Assembly: GCF_002159085.1 (NCBI RefSeq) | Contig: NZ_LZRU01000044.1 | Span: forward strand, 1-45,924 | Length of the DNA stretch: 45,924 bases | Direction of reading: 5' to 3' | Source of the DNA: Thermobacillus sp. ZCTH02-B1 | GTDB taxonomy: Bacteria > Bacillota > Bacilli > Paenibacillales > Paenibacillaceae | In this document: piece after piece, positions 34,964 to 43,459 of the stretch | Numbering within the stretch: position 1 is the first letter of the stretch | Layout: each line of letters opens with the position of its first letter | Notes under the pieces: generated by a model | Database searches by the model: none | Seen by the model: the letters and a program-made list of their open reading frames with translations, nothing else | Told to the model about the DNA's origin: nothing | Position numbers and translations under genes: made by a program

Positions 34964-36343
34964 TCATTTTCCGAGACAGAACTGCGAGAAAATCTGATCG
35001 ATCAGCGATTCCCCGGCCGTGTCGCCCGTGATCTCGCCGAGCCGTTCCCAGGCCGTCCGGACGTCGATCTGCACGATATCGATCGGCACCCCGGCATCCG
35101 TCGACTCGATCGCGTCGACGAGCGACCGCTCGGCCTGCCTCAGCAGCGCGGCGTGACGGGCGTTCGAGACGACCGTCTCCTCCGCGCCCTCCAGCTTGCC
35201 GCCGAAGAACAGGGCGGCGATCGCCTGCCCGAGCTCCCCGAGGCCCCGCCCCTCCTTCGCCGACATCGGCACGACGGCCGCCCCGGGCAGCAGGTTCCGC
35301 ACCTCGTCTTCGTCGAGCTTCGCGGGCAGATCGGTCTTGTTCAGGATCACGATCGCCTGACGGCCCGCCGCCTGGCGCAGCAGATCGCGGTCGTCGTCGT
35401 GCAGCGGCTCGGACCGGTTCAGCACGACGAGCAGCAGATCGGCATCGGCCAGCGCCGACCGCGACCGCTCGACGCCGATCCGCTCGACGACGTCGGTCGT
35501 CTCCCGGATGCCGGCCGTGTCGAGCAGCCGGAGCGGGATGCCGTTCACCGTCACATACTCTTCGATGACGTCGCGCGTCGTGCCGGGAATGTCGGTCACG
35601 ATCGCCCGCTCGGCGCCCGCCAGCAGATTGAGCAGCGAGGACTTGCCAACGTTCGGACGCCCGACGATCGCGGTCGTGATCCCTTCGCGCAATATTCTGC
35701 CTTCGTTCGCCGATTTTAGCAGCCGCCGGATCTCCTCCAGCGCTTCCCCGCACCGTTCGCGGAGAAAAGCGCTCGTCAACTCCGGGACATCGTGCTCGGG
35801 ATAATCGATGTTCACCTCGAGATGCGCGAGCAGCTCGACGAGCCGCTGCCGGATCTCGCGGATCTTCCGCGAGAGCTTCCCCTCGACCTGCTTCAGCGCC
35901 ACCTTCATCGCCCGCTCCGACTTCGAGCGGATCAGATCCATGACCGCCTCCGCCTGCGCCAGGTCGATGCGGCCGTTGAGAAATGCGCGCCGCGTAAATT
36001 CACCCGGCTCCGCGAGGCGGATGCGGCCGCCGGCCAGCAGCAGATCGAGCACCCGCCGCACCGGCACGACGCCGCCGTGGACGCTGATCTCGACGACATC
36101 CTCGGCCGTGAACGACTTCGGCGCCCGCATCACCGTGACGAGCGCCTCGTCGACCGTCTCGCCGGTCGACGGATCGATGATCTTCGCGTATTGCACCGTA
36201 TGGGTAGCCGCGTCCGCGAGGCCGACCTTCGCGCGGACGTAGGGCGCCGCCGCTCCGATCGCGTCGGGTCCGCTGATCCGGATGACGGCGATTCCGCTCT
36301 CGCCGACGGCCGTCGCGATCGCGGCGATCGTGTCGTCCTGCAT
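34964..36343 (-). CDS. mnmE: tRNA modification GTPase MnmE (TrmE)
   Basis: MnmE is the GTPase partner of MnmG. The 459-residue protein starts [20 protein letters not shown] with the N-terminal tetrahydrofolate-binding domain. The inserted G domain shows [40 protein letters not shown] and NKTDLPAK. The protein ends FSQFCLGK, with the conserved CxGK tip. GGAAGGAAG precedes ATG 36343. A strong terminator lies only 18 bases upstream of the ATG, between jag and mnmE. Confidence 0.98.
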   Translation of the reverse strand: MQDDTIAAIATAVGESGIAVIRISGPDAIGAAAPYVRAKVGLADAATHTVQYAKIIDPSTGETVDEALVTVMRAPKSFTAEDVVEISVHGGVVPVRRVLDLLLAGGRIRLAEPGEFTRRAFLNGRIDLAQAEAVMDLIRSKSERAMKVALKQVEGKLSRKIREIRQRLVELLAHLEVNIDYPEHDVPELTSAFLRERCGEALEEIRRLLKSANEGRILREGITTAIVGRPNVGKSSLLNLLAGAERAIVTDIPGTTRDVIEEYVTVNGIPLRLLDTAGIRETTDVVERIGVERSRSALADADLLLVVLNRSEPLHDDDRDLLRQAAGRQAIVILNKTDLPAKLDEDEVRNLLPGAAVVPMSAKEGRGLGELGQAIAALFFGGKLEGAEETVVSNARHAALLRQAERSLVDAIESTDAGVPIDIVQIDVRTAWERLGEITGDTAGESLIDQIFSQFCLGK

Positions 36344-36361
36344 GTCTTCCTTCCTTCCTTC

Positions 36362-36397
36362 AAAAAAAGGCAATGCCTCGCGTGACGAGCCATTGCC
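36362..36397 (-). terminator. Strong intrinsic terminator between jag and mnmE
   Basis: The minus strand has GGCAATGGCTCG-TCACG-CGAGGCATTGCC, a 12-bp stem with one mismatch, followed by TTTTTTT. It lies 35 bases after the jag stop codon. Only 18 bases separate its T-run from the mnmE ATG, leaving no room for a promoter between them. Confidence 0.88.
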
Positions 36398-36431
36398 GCG
36401 GTAAAGTCGCATGATCGCTTGAACGGAAGCT

Positions 36432-37238
36432 CTATTTGAGCGTGATGACGACGCACCGGTTCGGTTCTTCGCCCTTGCTGAACGTCTTCACCTCCGGATG
36501 ATGCTGCAACGCCATATGGATCACCTTGCGCTCCTGCGGGGTCATCGGCTCGAGGACGACCTCCTTGCCGGTCTTGACCACCCGCCGCGCAAGCCGCTCG
36601 GACAGCTCCTCCAGCGTCTTGCGGCGCCGCTCGCGGAAATTCTCCGCATCCAGCAGGATGCGCACGCGTCCGCGCGTACGGCGGCTGGCGACAATGTTCG
36701 CCAGATATTGCAGCGCGTCGAGCGTCTGCCCCCTGCGGCCGATGATGAGGCCCATGTCATCGCCTCCCGACATTGACAGCAGCAGGCCGTCACGCGTCAT
36801 GTTCCGGCGGATTTCGACCGTGACGCCCATCGCTTCCGCGACTTCGCGCAGGAACCGCTCCGCCGCCTCCGCGGCTTCGTCGATGTTGCCCGGTTCCGAG
36901 CGCACATCCCCTTCTTCCGTTTCCGAATCTTCCCCGTCGTCGAAAAAGTACGGTTCCCCGTCTCCGGAACCGCCGGCATCCGTCGAGACGACCGCGTCTT
37001 CATCGGCTGCTTCTTCCGCGGGCGGTTCCGCTTCGGGCGCGGCGAATGTTTCCGCCTCCGGTTCCTCGATGAGCACGAGCTCCACCCGGGCGGACCTTGC
37101 GCCGAACAGGCCGAACAGACCGCGCGTGGGATGCTGGAGCACGTTCACCTTCACGCGGTCGATCGTCGTTCCGAGTTCGGCTAGTCCGCTGTTCACCGCA
37201 GCCTCGATCGTCTTGCCGGATGCCGTGACCTTCTTCAT
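36432..37238 (-). CDS. jag: RNA-binding protein Jag/KhpB
   Basis: Jag (KhpB, EloR) is an RNA-binding protein linked to cell elongation and acts near SpoIIIJ. The 268-residue protein has the N-terminal Jag domain (MKKVTASGKTIEAAVNSGLA, GLFGLFGARSARVELV), an acidic linker (about residues 58-120), a KH domain (ISGGDD-type loop LLLSMSGGDDMGLIIGRRGQ) and an R3H domain (ERRRKTLEELSERLARRV to the final CVVITLK). The KH GxxG (IGRRG) is present. It overlaps the yidC stop by 4 bases. The linker is longer and more acidic than in Bacillus. Confidence 0.96.
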   Translation of the reverse strand: MKKVTASGKTIEAAVNSGLAELGTTIDRVKVNVLQHPTRGLFGLFGARSARVELVLIEEPEAETFAAPEAEPPAEEAADEDAVVSTDAGGSGDGEPYFFDDGEDSETEEGDVRSEPGNIDEAAEAAERFLREVAEAMGVTVEIRRNMTRDGLLLSMSGGDDMGLIIGRRGQTLDALQYLANIVASRRTRGRVRILLDAENFRERRRKTLEELSERLARRVVKTGKEVVLEPMTPQERKVIHMALQHHPEVKTFSKGEEPNRCVVITLK

Positions 37239-38014
37239 TTCGCGGGGGCCTCCTTCGGTTTGCCCTTGTCAGACGAGCGCACGTACAGGAAATAGTTCTG
37301 GATGATCGTATAAATGTTGCTGTACACCCAGTAGAGCGGCAGGGCCGCCGGGAACGACAGCGCCATGACGAAGATCATGACCGGGAAGATCATCAGGATC
37401 GCCTTCATCGGTCCGGTCGCCTGCTGCGGCATCATCTTCGACTGGATGTACGTCGTGGTCGCGGCGATGATCGGCAGCAGCCAGGCGATGATGCCCTGCT
37501 CCTGCGGCGCGAGGCCGAGCTGGATGCCGAGGAACGAATACTCCCGGATGTCCGGATTCCAGTAGATCGCATTGTACAGCGCGATGAAGATCGGCATCTG
37601 GACGAACAGCGGCAGACAACCCGCCATCGGGTTGATCTGGTGCTGCATGAACAGCTTCATCATCTCTTCGTTGAGCTTCTGCTGGTTGTTCTTGTACTTC
37701 TCCTGCAGCTTCCGGATCTCCGGCTGGATCGCCTGCATCGCCTTCGAGCTCTTGTACTGTTTCAGCGTGAGCGGCAGGATCAGCGTGCGGACGATGACCG
37801 TCAGCAGGAGAATGGAGAGTCCGTAATTGCCGCCCAGCCATTCGGCGAAGGTGTCCAGCATGACCGCAAAATAATAGACGAAGTTTCGCTCCCAGAAATT
37901 CCCGTGGAGCAGATCCTCCGTGCTGGCCGTATGGTCAACCGGCGAGCAGCCCGCGAGCAGCAAAAGCGCCGCCGTCGCCGCCGGAAGAAGAAATCGTTTC
38001 CCTGGTCGAGACAA
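37235..38014 (-). CDS. spoIIIJ: Membrane insertase YidC/SpoIIIJ lipoprotein
   Basis: This YidC/Oxa1-type protein inserts proteins into the membrane and, in spore formers, helps activate forespore gene expression. The 259-residue product has a signal peptide with lipobox LLLLAGCSPVD and then the conserved core GNYGLSILLLTVIVRTLILP with the key pore Arg. It continues with INPMAGCLPLFVQMPIFIAL and FPAALPLYWVYSNIYTIIQN, giving five transmembrane helices. I chose TTG 38014, with AGAGGGGAG nine bases upstream; an ATG at 38047 is the alternative. It overlaps jag by 4 bases. Confidence 0.95.
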   Translation of the reverse strand: MSRPGKRFLLPAATAALLLLAGCSPVDHTASTEDLLHGNFWERNFVYYFAVMLDTFAEWLGGNYGLSILLLTVIVRTLILPLTLKQYKSSKAMQAIQPEIRKLQEKYKNNQQKLNEEMMKLFMQHQINPMAGCLPLFVQMPIFIALYNAIYWNPDIREYSFLGIQLGLAPQEQGIIAWLLPIIAATTTYIQSKMMPQQATGPMKAILMIFPVMIFVMALSFPAALPLYWVYSNIYTIIQNYFLYVRSSDKGKPKEAPAK

Positions 38015-38091
38015 CGGGCAAAACTCCCCTCTTGAGAAGACAAACATTCCCCTTACACTATATCACAATTTATGATCCGAAGAAAACTTGC

Positions 38092-38520
38092 TTAAACCTC
38101 CCGCCGGGGCTGCGTTTCCGGCCCGGCCCCGGATCCGGATCCGTTCCGTCGTCCGGACCCGCCGGCGGGCTTTCCCCCCTTCAGGAGACCGGCCTTGCGC
38201 AGCACATGCAGAAGGCTTCTCTCCAAATCCCTCGTCTTCATGCCGAGCGCCGGCCGCCGTACGATCACGATGAAATCCGTCCGGTCCGCGATCTTGTCCG
38301 CGTTCAGGCGGATCAGCTCCTTCACGACCCGGCGGATCCGGTTGCGGACGACGGCGCCGCCGAGCTTCCGGCTCACCGACACGCCCGCGCGGAACCGTTC
38401 GGTCTCGGGACGCTTGAGCCAATAGACGACGAACTGGCTGTTCGCGAACGAGCTGCCCGTCTTGTATACGCGGGTGAAATCGCTGCGGCTGCGCAGGCGA
38501 AGCTTTCTCTGCATCACCAT
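38092..38520 (-). CDS. rnpA: Ribonuclease P protein component
   Basis: RnpA is the protein subunit of RNase P, which matures tRNA 5' ends. The 142-residue protein starts MVMQRKLRLRSRSDFTRVYK and has the signature GVSVSRKLGGAVVRNRIRRV (RNR motif) and FIVIVRRPALG. The last 25 or so residues are a basic, Gly-rich tail (KGGKPAGGSGRRNGSGSG). I chose ATG 38520 because GGAAGG lies seven bases upstream. It lies 77 bases before spoIIIJ and 78 bases after rpmH, with a terminator in between. Confidence 0.96.
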   Translation of the reverse strand: MVMQRKLRLRSRSDFTRVYKTGSSFANSQFVVYWLKRPETERFRAGVSVSRKLGGAVVRNRIRRVVKELIRLNADKIADRTDFIVIVRRPALGMKTRDLERSLLHVLRKAGLLKGGKPAGGSGRRNGSGSGAGPETQPRREV

Positions 38521-38566
38521 CACCGAACCTTCCGTCCGGAAGACGCCCGGCACCGGACGGAGCGAA

Positions 38567-38591
38567 TAAAAAAAGACCACGCTTCGTGGTC
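38567..38591 (-). terminator. Intrinsic terminator between rpmH and rnpA
   Basis: The minus strand has GACCACG-AAG-CGTGGTC followed by seven T residues, 7 bases after the rpmH stop codon. It probably limits rnpA expression relative to rpmH. Confidence 0.88.
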
Positions 38592-38598
38592 CTCCGGA

Positions 38599-38733
38599 TC
38601 AAGCGCTCAGCACTTTTCTGCCCTTCTTGCGGCGAGCCTTCAGCACCTTGCGGCCGTTCTTCGTGCTCATCCGCTTGCGGAAGCCGTGCACTTTCTTCCG
38701 TTTGCTCACGTTCGGCCTGAACGTCGGTTTCAT
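38599..38733 (-). CDS. rpmH: 50S ribosomal protein L34
   Basis: L34 is a small basic protein of the 50S subunit. The 44-residue product [20 protein letters not shown] to [10 protein letters not shown] is canonical. GGAGGTGTCCGGCG precedes the ATG. A strong promoter lies at 38840-38868, and the gene points away from dnaA across oriC. Confidence 0.98.
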   Translation of the reverse strand: MKPTFRPNVSKRKKVHGFRKRMSTKNGRKVLKARRKKGRKVLSA

Positions 38734-38839
38734 CGCCGGACACCTCCCGATTCCGAAATTCAGTTCCAACAACGCTTCCATCCATCCATACCGAAAGCCG
38801 GCGAACCGGCTGCGATACGTCCGGAAAAACGCCCCTACA

Positions 38840-38868
38840 ATTAAACCACACCGTTCTTTCAAAGTCAA
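38840..38868 (-). promoter_or_regulatory. Sigma-A promoter of rpmH
   Basis: The minus strand reads TTGACT (38868-38863), a 17-base spacer and TTTAAT (38845-38840). It is close to the consensus and suits a highly expressed ribosomal protein gene. Confidence 0.85.
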
Positions 38869-39063
38869 GCTTGCCCCCGCATGCCAAAGCGCGCGGGACG
38901 CAATCGGACGTCCGCCGGGTATCGGTTGCCGGGGGTTGTTGATAACCGATTGCCGAACGCCGTCGAAAATCCCCGGGTTGTCGACAACTTTTCAACAATT
39001 TCGAGGGTTGTTCATAAATTTTGTGCACAGATGCGGGAATTGTGGATAGTTTCGGCACAAGCG

Positions 39064-39092
39064 TTGAAATCAGGGGCTCGGTCTGCTATGAT
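39064..39092 (+). promoter_or_regulatory. Sigma-A promoter of dnaA
   Basis: TTGAAA (39064-39069), a 17-base spacer and TATGAT (39087-39092) form a good promoter. A DnaA-like box at 39041-39049 lies just upstream, which is consistent with DnaA autorepression. The leader would be about 350 bases. Confidence 0.7.
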
Positions 39093-39328
39093 AGATTTGC
39101 TTCAAGCTGTGGACATCTCTCGTGAATCCTCGAATTTATCAACAGACTGTGTACAACTTTGTGAGCAATTCACTCCCCTCTGGATGACTCACAGCGGGAT
39201 TTCGTTCATTTTGTGGATAATTTGTCCCGCGCTCGCTTCTTTTCGACATGATGCGGCGCACAAACCGCATCGGACGGCGCAGGCCGCATCCGGTGAACGG
39301 ACTTACATAAGTTAATGCCTACGCATGC

Positions 39329-39367
39329 GCAAGCCGAAGGAGAGGCTTGTTCCTTTTTGCTCTTTTT
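39329..39367 (+). terminator. Weak hairpin with T-runs in the dnaA leader
   Basis: GCAAGCC / GAAGGAGA / GGCTTGT forms a 7-bp stem with one wobble, followed by TCCTTTTTGCTCTTTTTT. It may attenuate dnaA transcription, or be chance. Confidence 0.35.
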
Positions 39368-39449
39368 TCCGGATACGGTTGCGATCGCGTTGGAGAACGG
39401 GCGATTATCCCCAATGGGCGGACGAACAGTCGGTAAGGAGTGACAGGCA

Positions 39450-40802
39450 TTGGACAGCCAACCCCGTGACATCTGGCAGCAGGCGCTTTCCATCATCCAG
39501 ACCCGGGTCAGCAAGCCAAGCTTCGACACGTGGTTCAAGGAGACGAACATGCGCTTCCTCTCGGACCGGCTCGTGCTCATCACCACGCCGCAGCCGTTCG
39601 CGGTCGAATGGCTCGAGAGCCGCTATACGCGGTACATCAGGGAAGCGCTCGAGGAATGCCTCGGCTATCCCGTCGACGTGAAATTCGCGCTCGAAGAGCA
39701 GAAAGCGGCGGAACCGCAGGCCGAACCGCCGGTCGTGCGCCGTCCCGTGGTCGTTCATGAAGAGTCCGCCGGCAGCATGCTCAATCCGAAATACAAATTC
39801 GAAACGTTCGTCATCGGCGCCAACAACCGGTTCGCCCACGCCGCCTCGCTCGCGGTGGCCGAGGCGCCGGCGAAGGCGTACAACCCGCTGTTCATTTACG
39901 GCGGCGTCGGGCTCGGCAAGACCCATCTCATGCACGCGATCGGCCATTATATATTGGAACACAATCCGGGCATGCGGGTGCTGTACATCTCGTCCGAGAA
40001 GTTTACGAACGAATTCATCAACGCGATCCGCGACAACCGGGGCGAAAGCTTCCGCAACAAATACCGCAACATCGACGTGCTGCTGATCGACGACATCCAG
40101 TTCCTCGCCGGCAAGGAGCAGACGCAGGAAGAATTTTTCCACACCTTCAACGCGCTGCACGAAGAGCGGAAACAGATCGTCATCTCGAGCGACCGCCCGC
40201 CGAAGGAGATTCCGACGCTGGAGGAGCGGCTCCGTTCGCGGTTCGAATGGGGGCTCATCACCGACATCCAACCGCCCGACCTCGAGACCCGGATCGCGAT
40301 CCTGCGCAAGAAGGCGAAGGCCGAGAACCTCGACATTCCGAACGAGGCGATGGTCTACATCGCGAACATGATCGACACGAACATCCGGGAGCTCGAAGGC
40401 GCGCTCATCCGCGTCGTCGCCTATTCGTCGCTGACCAACCAGGACATCACGACCCATCTCGCGGCGGAAGCGCTCAAGGACATCATCTCCTCGAACCGCC
40501 CGAAGATGATCACGATCCAGGACATCCAGGCCAAGGTCGGCGAATATTTCGGCCTCCGGATCGAAGACTTCAAGGCGCGCAAGCGGACGAAGGCCGTCGC
40601 GTTCCCGCGACAGGTCGCGATGTATCTCGCGCGCGAGCTGACCGACCATTCGCTGCCGAAGATCGGCGACGCGTTCGGCGGCCGCGACCACACGACGGTC
40701 ATCCACGCCCACGACAAAATATCGAAACAGCTCGAGACGGACCGCGAGCTGCAGCAGATCATCCGGACGCTGACCGAACGGATCCGCAGCGGACAACCGT
40801 GA
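39450..40802 (+). CDS. dnaA: Chromosomal replication initiator DnaA
   Basis: DnaA binds DnaA boxes and melts the origin. The 450-residue protein has the N-terminal helicase-interaction domain ([20 protein letters not shown]), a variable linker (about 82-105) and the AAA+ domain. Walker A is [10 protein letters not shown] (from residue 151) and Walker B is [12 protein letters not shown]. The C-terminal DNA-binding domain carries the signature [15 protein letters not shown]. The start is TTG 39450 with AAGGAG nine bases upstream. It is followed by a hairpin terminator that contains two DnaA boxes. Confidence 0.98.
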   Translation: MDSQPRDIWQQALSIIQTRVSKPSFDTWFKETNMRFLSDRLVLITTPQPFAVEWLESRYTRYIREALEECLGYPVDVKFALEEQKAAEPQAEPPVVRRPVVVHEESAGSMLNPKYKFETFVIGANNRFAHAASLAVAEAPAKAYNPLFIYGGVGLGKTHLMHAIGHYILEHNPGMRVLYISSEKFTNEFINAIRDNRGESFRNKYRNIDVLLIDDIQFLAGKEQTQEEFFHTFNALHEERKQIVISSDRPPKEIPTLEERLRSRFEWGLITDIQPPDLETRIAILRKKAKAENLDIPNEAMVYIANMIDTNIRELEGALIRVVAYSSLTNQDITTHLAAEALKDIISSNRPKMITIQDIQAKVGEYFGLRIEDFKARKRTKAVAFPRQVAMYLARELTDHSLPKIGDAFGGRDHTTVIHAHDKISKQLETDRELQQIIRTLTERIRSGQP

Positions 40803-40825
40803 ACAACCCGTCAGGCCCGTGCACA

Positions 40826-40856
40826 GGCTTATTCACATGTGAATAGGCCGTTTTTG
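40826..40856 (+). terminator. dnaA terminator overlapping an inverted DnaA-box pair
   Basis: GGCTTATTCACATGTGAATAGGCC is a near-perfect stem (one T-G wobble) followed by GTTTTTG, 24 bases after the dnaA stop codon. The same bases contain DnaA boxes TTATTCACA (40829-40837) and TGTGAATAG (40838-40846) placed head to head. Confidence 0.65.
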
Positions 40857-40938
40857 TCGAAGGCTGCGCGCTTATCCACAAATTCAGCCGCACTACTACG
40901 GATACGGCCAATTAATGTTATGATATTCTTCATTAAGG
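40829..40938. other. oriC part II: DnaA boxes and probable unwinding element in dnaA-dnaN gap
   Basis: The gap has TTATTCACA (40829-40837, perfect) and TGTGAATAG (40838-40846, one mismatch). It also has TTATCCACA (40872-40880, perfect). After the last box come a GC-rich spacer, CTACTAC (40893-40899) and the AT-rich stretch 40910-40938. CTACTAC reads as two 3'-GAT triplets on the complementary strand, the DnaA-trio pattern. This matches the B. subtilis arrangement of unwinding region downstream of dnaA. Confidence 0.8.
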
Positions 40939-40972
40939 AACAGACTACGACGACCGCCGACGGGAGGAACGC

Positions 40973-42118
40973 ATGAAACTGACCATCCGCAAAAACGAAT
41001 TGAACGAAGCCGTCCAGCAGGCCGCGAAGGCCGTCTCTTCGAAGCCGGCCATTCCGATTCTGTCCGGAATCAAGTTTGAAGCGGACGCGAACGGTCTCAC
41101 GCTGACCGCCAGCGACACCGAAATTTCGATCCAGACCTTCGTACCGGCGAACATCGGCGACGAGCCCGTCGTCCGCGTCGAACGGCCGGGAAGCATCGTG
41201 CTGTCCGCCCGTTTCATGGCGGAAATCGTCAAAAAACTGCCGGAAGACGAAATCGAGTTTGAACAGCAGGGAAGCTTCAACGTCACGATCCGCTCGGGCG
41301 CGACGGACATCCAGATGATCGGCCTGGACGCCGAGGAATTTCCGGTGCTGCCGGATCTCGGCAGCCTCAAGACCGTCACGATACCGGGTGACCGGCTCAA
41401 GAACATGATCCGGCAGACGATCTTCGCCGCTTCGACGAACGAGCAGACGCCGATCCTGACCGGCGTCCAGTGGCGGCTTGCAGGCGGCGAGCTGAAGTTC
41501 ACGGCAACCGACCGGCACCGCCTGTCCACCTGCACCGCGGCGGTCGATGCGGCGGAGGACGAGCGCATCGACAGCATCGTCATCGCGGCGCGGACCCTGA
41601 ACGAGCTGTCCCGCATCGTTCCCGACGCGCCGGATCCCGTCGAGATCGCGGCGGCCGACAACCAGGTGCTGTTCCGGATCGGCCGGGTGTTGTTCTACTC
41701 CCGCGTGCTTGACGGCTCCTATCCGGACACGTCGCGGATCATCCCGCAGGAATTCAAGACGGAAATGGAGATCGAAACGCGGAGGCTGACGGACGCGATC
41801 GAGCGGGCCTATTTGATGTCGCGCGAGGAAAAGACGAACATCGTGCGCATCGTGACGCTCGACGGAGGCGACATCGAGATCTCGTCCAGTTCGACGGAAC
41901 TCGGCCGCGTCACCGAACGGATGCGCGCGATGCGGCTCGAAGGCGACGAGCTGCGCATTGCGTTCAACTCGAAGTACATGCTCGACGCGCTTCGGGTCAT
42001 CGACAGCGAACGGATCTTCATCGGCTTCAACGGATCGATGAGCCCGATCGTGATCCGTCCGACCGACCAAAGCGACCGTCAGCTCCACATCATCCTGCCG
42101 TACCGCACGACCGGCTGA
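40973..42118 (+). CDS. dnaN: DNA polymerase III beta sliding clamp
   Basis: DnaN is the ring-shaped processivity clamp. The 381-residue protein is the usual length. It starts MKLTIRKNELNEAVQQAAKA and has the family segments SSKPAIPILSGIKFEA and TDRHRLSTC. It ends with the conserved SPIVIRPTDQ and HIILPYRTTG. GGGAGGAACGC precedes the ATG. It lies 170 bases after dnaA, across the second half of oriC, and leads dnaN-yaaA-recF. Confidence 0.98.
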   Translation: MKLTIRKNELNEAVQQAAKAVSSKPAIPILSGIKFEADANGLTLTASDTEISIQTFVPANIGDEPVVRVERPGSIVLSARFMAEIVKKLPEDEIEFEQQGSFNVTIRSGATDIQMIGLDAEEFPVLPDLGSLKTVTIPGDRLKNMIRQTIFAASTNEQTPILTGVQWRLAGGELKFTATDRHRLSTCTAAVDAAEDERIDSIVIAARTLNELSRIVPDAPDPVEIAAADNQVLFRIGRVLFYSRVLDGSYPDTSRIIPQEFKTEMEIETRRLTDAIERAYLMSREEKTNIVRIVTLDGGDIEISSSSTELGRVTERMRAMRLEGDELRIAFNSKYMLDALRVIDSERIFIGFNGSMSPIVIRPTDQSDRQLHIILPYRTTG

Positions 42119-42131
42119 AAGGAACATCCGC

Positions 42132-42353
42132 ATGAGAACGATCGCGATCACAACCGAGCCGATCACGCTCGGCCAATTGTTGAAGCTGGCCGGCTGCGTT
42201 GACACCGGCGGCCAGGTGAAAGCCCTGCTGGCCGAAGGCGCGGTGCGCGTCAACGGCGAGCCGGAAACGCGCCGCGGGCGGAAGCTGTACGCGGGCGACC
42301 GGATCGAGGTCGAAGGATGCGGCGCGTTTGCGATCGAGGTCGTGAAGAAGTGA
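42132..42353 (+). CDS. yaaA: S4-domain RNA-binding protein YaaA
   Basis: The 73-residue protein is a stand-alone S4 RNA-binding domain. It starts MRTIAITTEPITLGQLLKLA and has TGGQVKALLAEGAVRVNGEP and RRGRKLYAGDRIEVEG. It is thought to act in ribosome (50S) assembly in B. subtilis, where it sits in the same place. Its TGA overlaps the GTG start of recF, so translation is coupled. Confidence 0.95.
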   Translation: MRTIAITTEPITLGQLLKLAGCVDTGGQVKALLAEGAVRVNGEPETRRGRKLYAGDRIEVEGCGAFAIEVVKK

Positions 42354-43459
42354 AGCTGAAGAAAATCGAATTGTCGCAATACCGGAATTACGAATCGCTC
42401 CGGCTCGAGACGGATCACATGGTCAACATCTTCATCGGGCCGAACGCCCAGGGCAAGACGAACCTGCTCGAGGCGATCTTCGTGCTGGCGCTCGCGCGCT
42501 CGCACCGGACGTCGAGGGACCGGGAACTGATCCGCTGGAACAGCGCGACGGCGCGCGCGTACGGAGAGGCGGAGCGCCGCCATGGCCGCGTCACGCTCGA
42601 GATCGTGTTCACCGAGCAGGGAAAGCGCGCGAAGGTGAACGGCCTGGAGCAGCGCCGGCTCAGCGAATTCGTCGGCACGCTGAACGTCGTCATGTTCGCG
42701 CCCGAGGATCTCGAGATCGTCAAGGGCGCTCCGGGCGTGCGCAGAAGGTTCCTCGATATGGAGATCGGCCAGATCCATCCCGGCTACCTTCATGCGATGC
42801 AGCAGTACGGCAAAGTGCTGATGCAGCGCAACCGCTATCTGAAGACCGCCGGCCCCGGCGCAAGATCCGGTTTGCTCGAGGTGTGGGACGAGCAGCTCGC
42901 CGCTTGGGGTGTTAAATTGATGAAGAAAAGGCAACACTTTATCGTAACCCTTCAGCGGTGGGCGGCTTCGATCCATGCCGGCATCACGGGCGGAAGGGAA
43001 GAGCTCGCGGTGGAGTACCGGCCTTCGTTCGAGATGGAGGAAGGGGAAGAAGAAGCTGTCCTGGCCGATCGTTTTATGGTAAAGTTATCACAGGCGAGGG
43101 AACAGGAGCTGCGCCGCGGCATGACGCTGGTCGGTCCGCACCGGGACGACCTCGTGCTGCGCATCAACGGCATGGAGGCGCAGACCTACGGTTCGCAGGG
43201 CCAGCAGCGGACGGCGGCGCTGTCGCTCAAGCTGGCCGAGATCGAGCTGATTCGCGAGGAGACCGGCGAATATCCGATGCTGTTGCTGGACGATGTATTG
43301 TCGGAGCTCGACCGGAGCCGTCAGACGATGCTCATCGACACGTTCCAGCACAAGGTGCAGACGTTCATTACGACGACCAGTCTGGACGGCGTCGATCGGG
43401 AGAAGCTGCGCGACGCCTGCCTGTTCCAGGTGAAGGACGGCCGCGTGGAGAAAGCGTAG
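42350..43459 (+). CDS. recF: DNA replication and repair protein RecF
   Basis: RecF helps load RecA at gaps and is an SMC-like ATPase. The 369-residue protein begins with GTG 42350 (KLKKIELSQYRNYESLRLET). It has Walker A IFIGPNAQGKTNLLEAI, the signature region GSQGQQRTAALSLKLAEIEL and Walker B YPMLLLDDVLSELD. The GTG overlaps the yaaA stop (GTGA). Confidence 0.97.
   Translation: MKLKKIELSQYRNYESLRLETDHMVNIFIGPNAQGKTNLLEAIFVLALARSHRTSRDRELIRWNSATARAYGEAERRHGRVTLEIVFTEQGKRAKVNGLEQRRLSEFVGTLNVVMFAPEDLEIVKGAPGVRRRFLDMEIGQIHPGYLHAMQQYGKVLMQRNRYLKTAGPGARSGLLEVWDEQLAAWGVKLMKKRQHFIVTLQRWAASIHAGITGGREELAVEYRPSFEMEEGEEEAVLADRFMVKLSQAREQELRRGMTLVGPHRDDLVLRINGMEAQTYGSQGQQRTAALSLKLAEIELIREETGEYPMLLLDDVLSELDRSRQTMLIDTFQHKVQTFITTTSLDGVDREKLRDACLFQVKDGRVEKA

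Larger units (their letters stand above)
38937..39413. other. oriC part I: DnaA-box cluster upstream of dnaA
   Basis: The rpmH-dnaA gap contains one perfect DnaA box, TGTGGATAA at 39212-39220. Matches with one mismatch are at 38937-38945, 39009-39017, 39041-39049, 39136-39144, 39148-39156 and 39405-39413. Weaker matches are at 39024 and 39108. The boxes occur in both orientations, in sequence that is AT-richer than the rest. This is the incA/incB-like half of a bipartite origin. Confidence 0.85.

Noticed and set aside
39000..39450. CRISPR-like or tandem repeats in the AT-rich region before dnaA
   Set aside because: The repeated elements are nine-base DnaA boxes at irregular spacing and in both orientations. 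No CRISPR array is seen elsewhere in the window.
40829..42976. A 715-codon minus-strand frame across dnaN
   Set aside because: It is a shadow of dnaN and recF; both of those have full sets of family motifs, while this frame has none.
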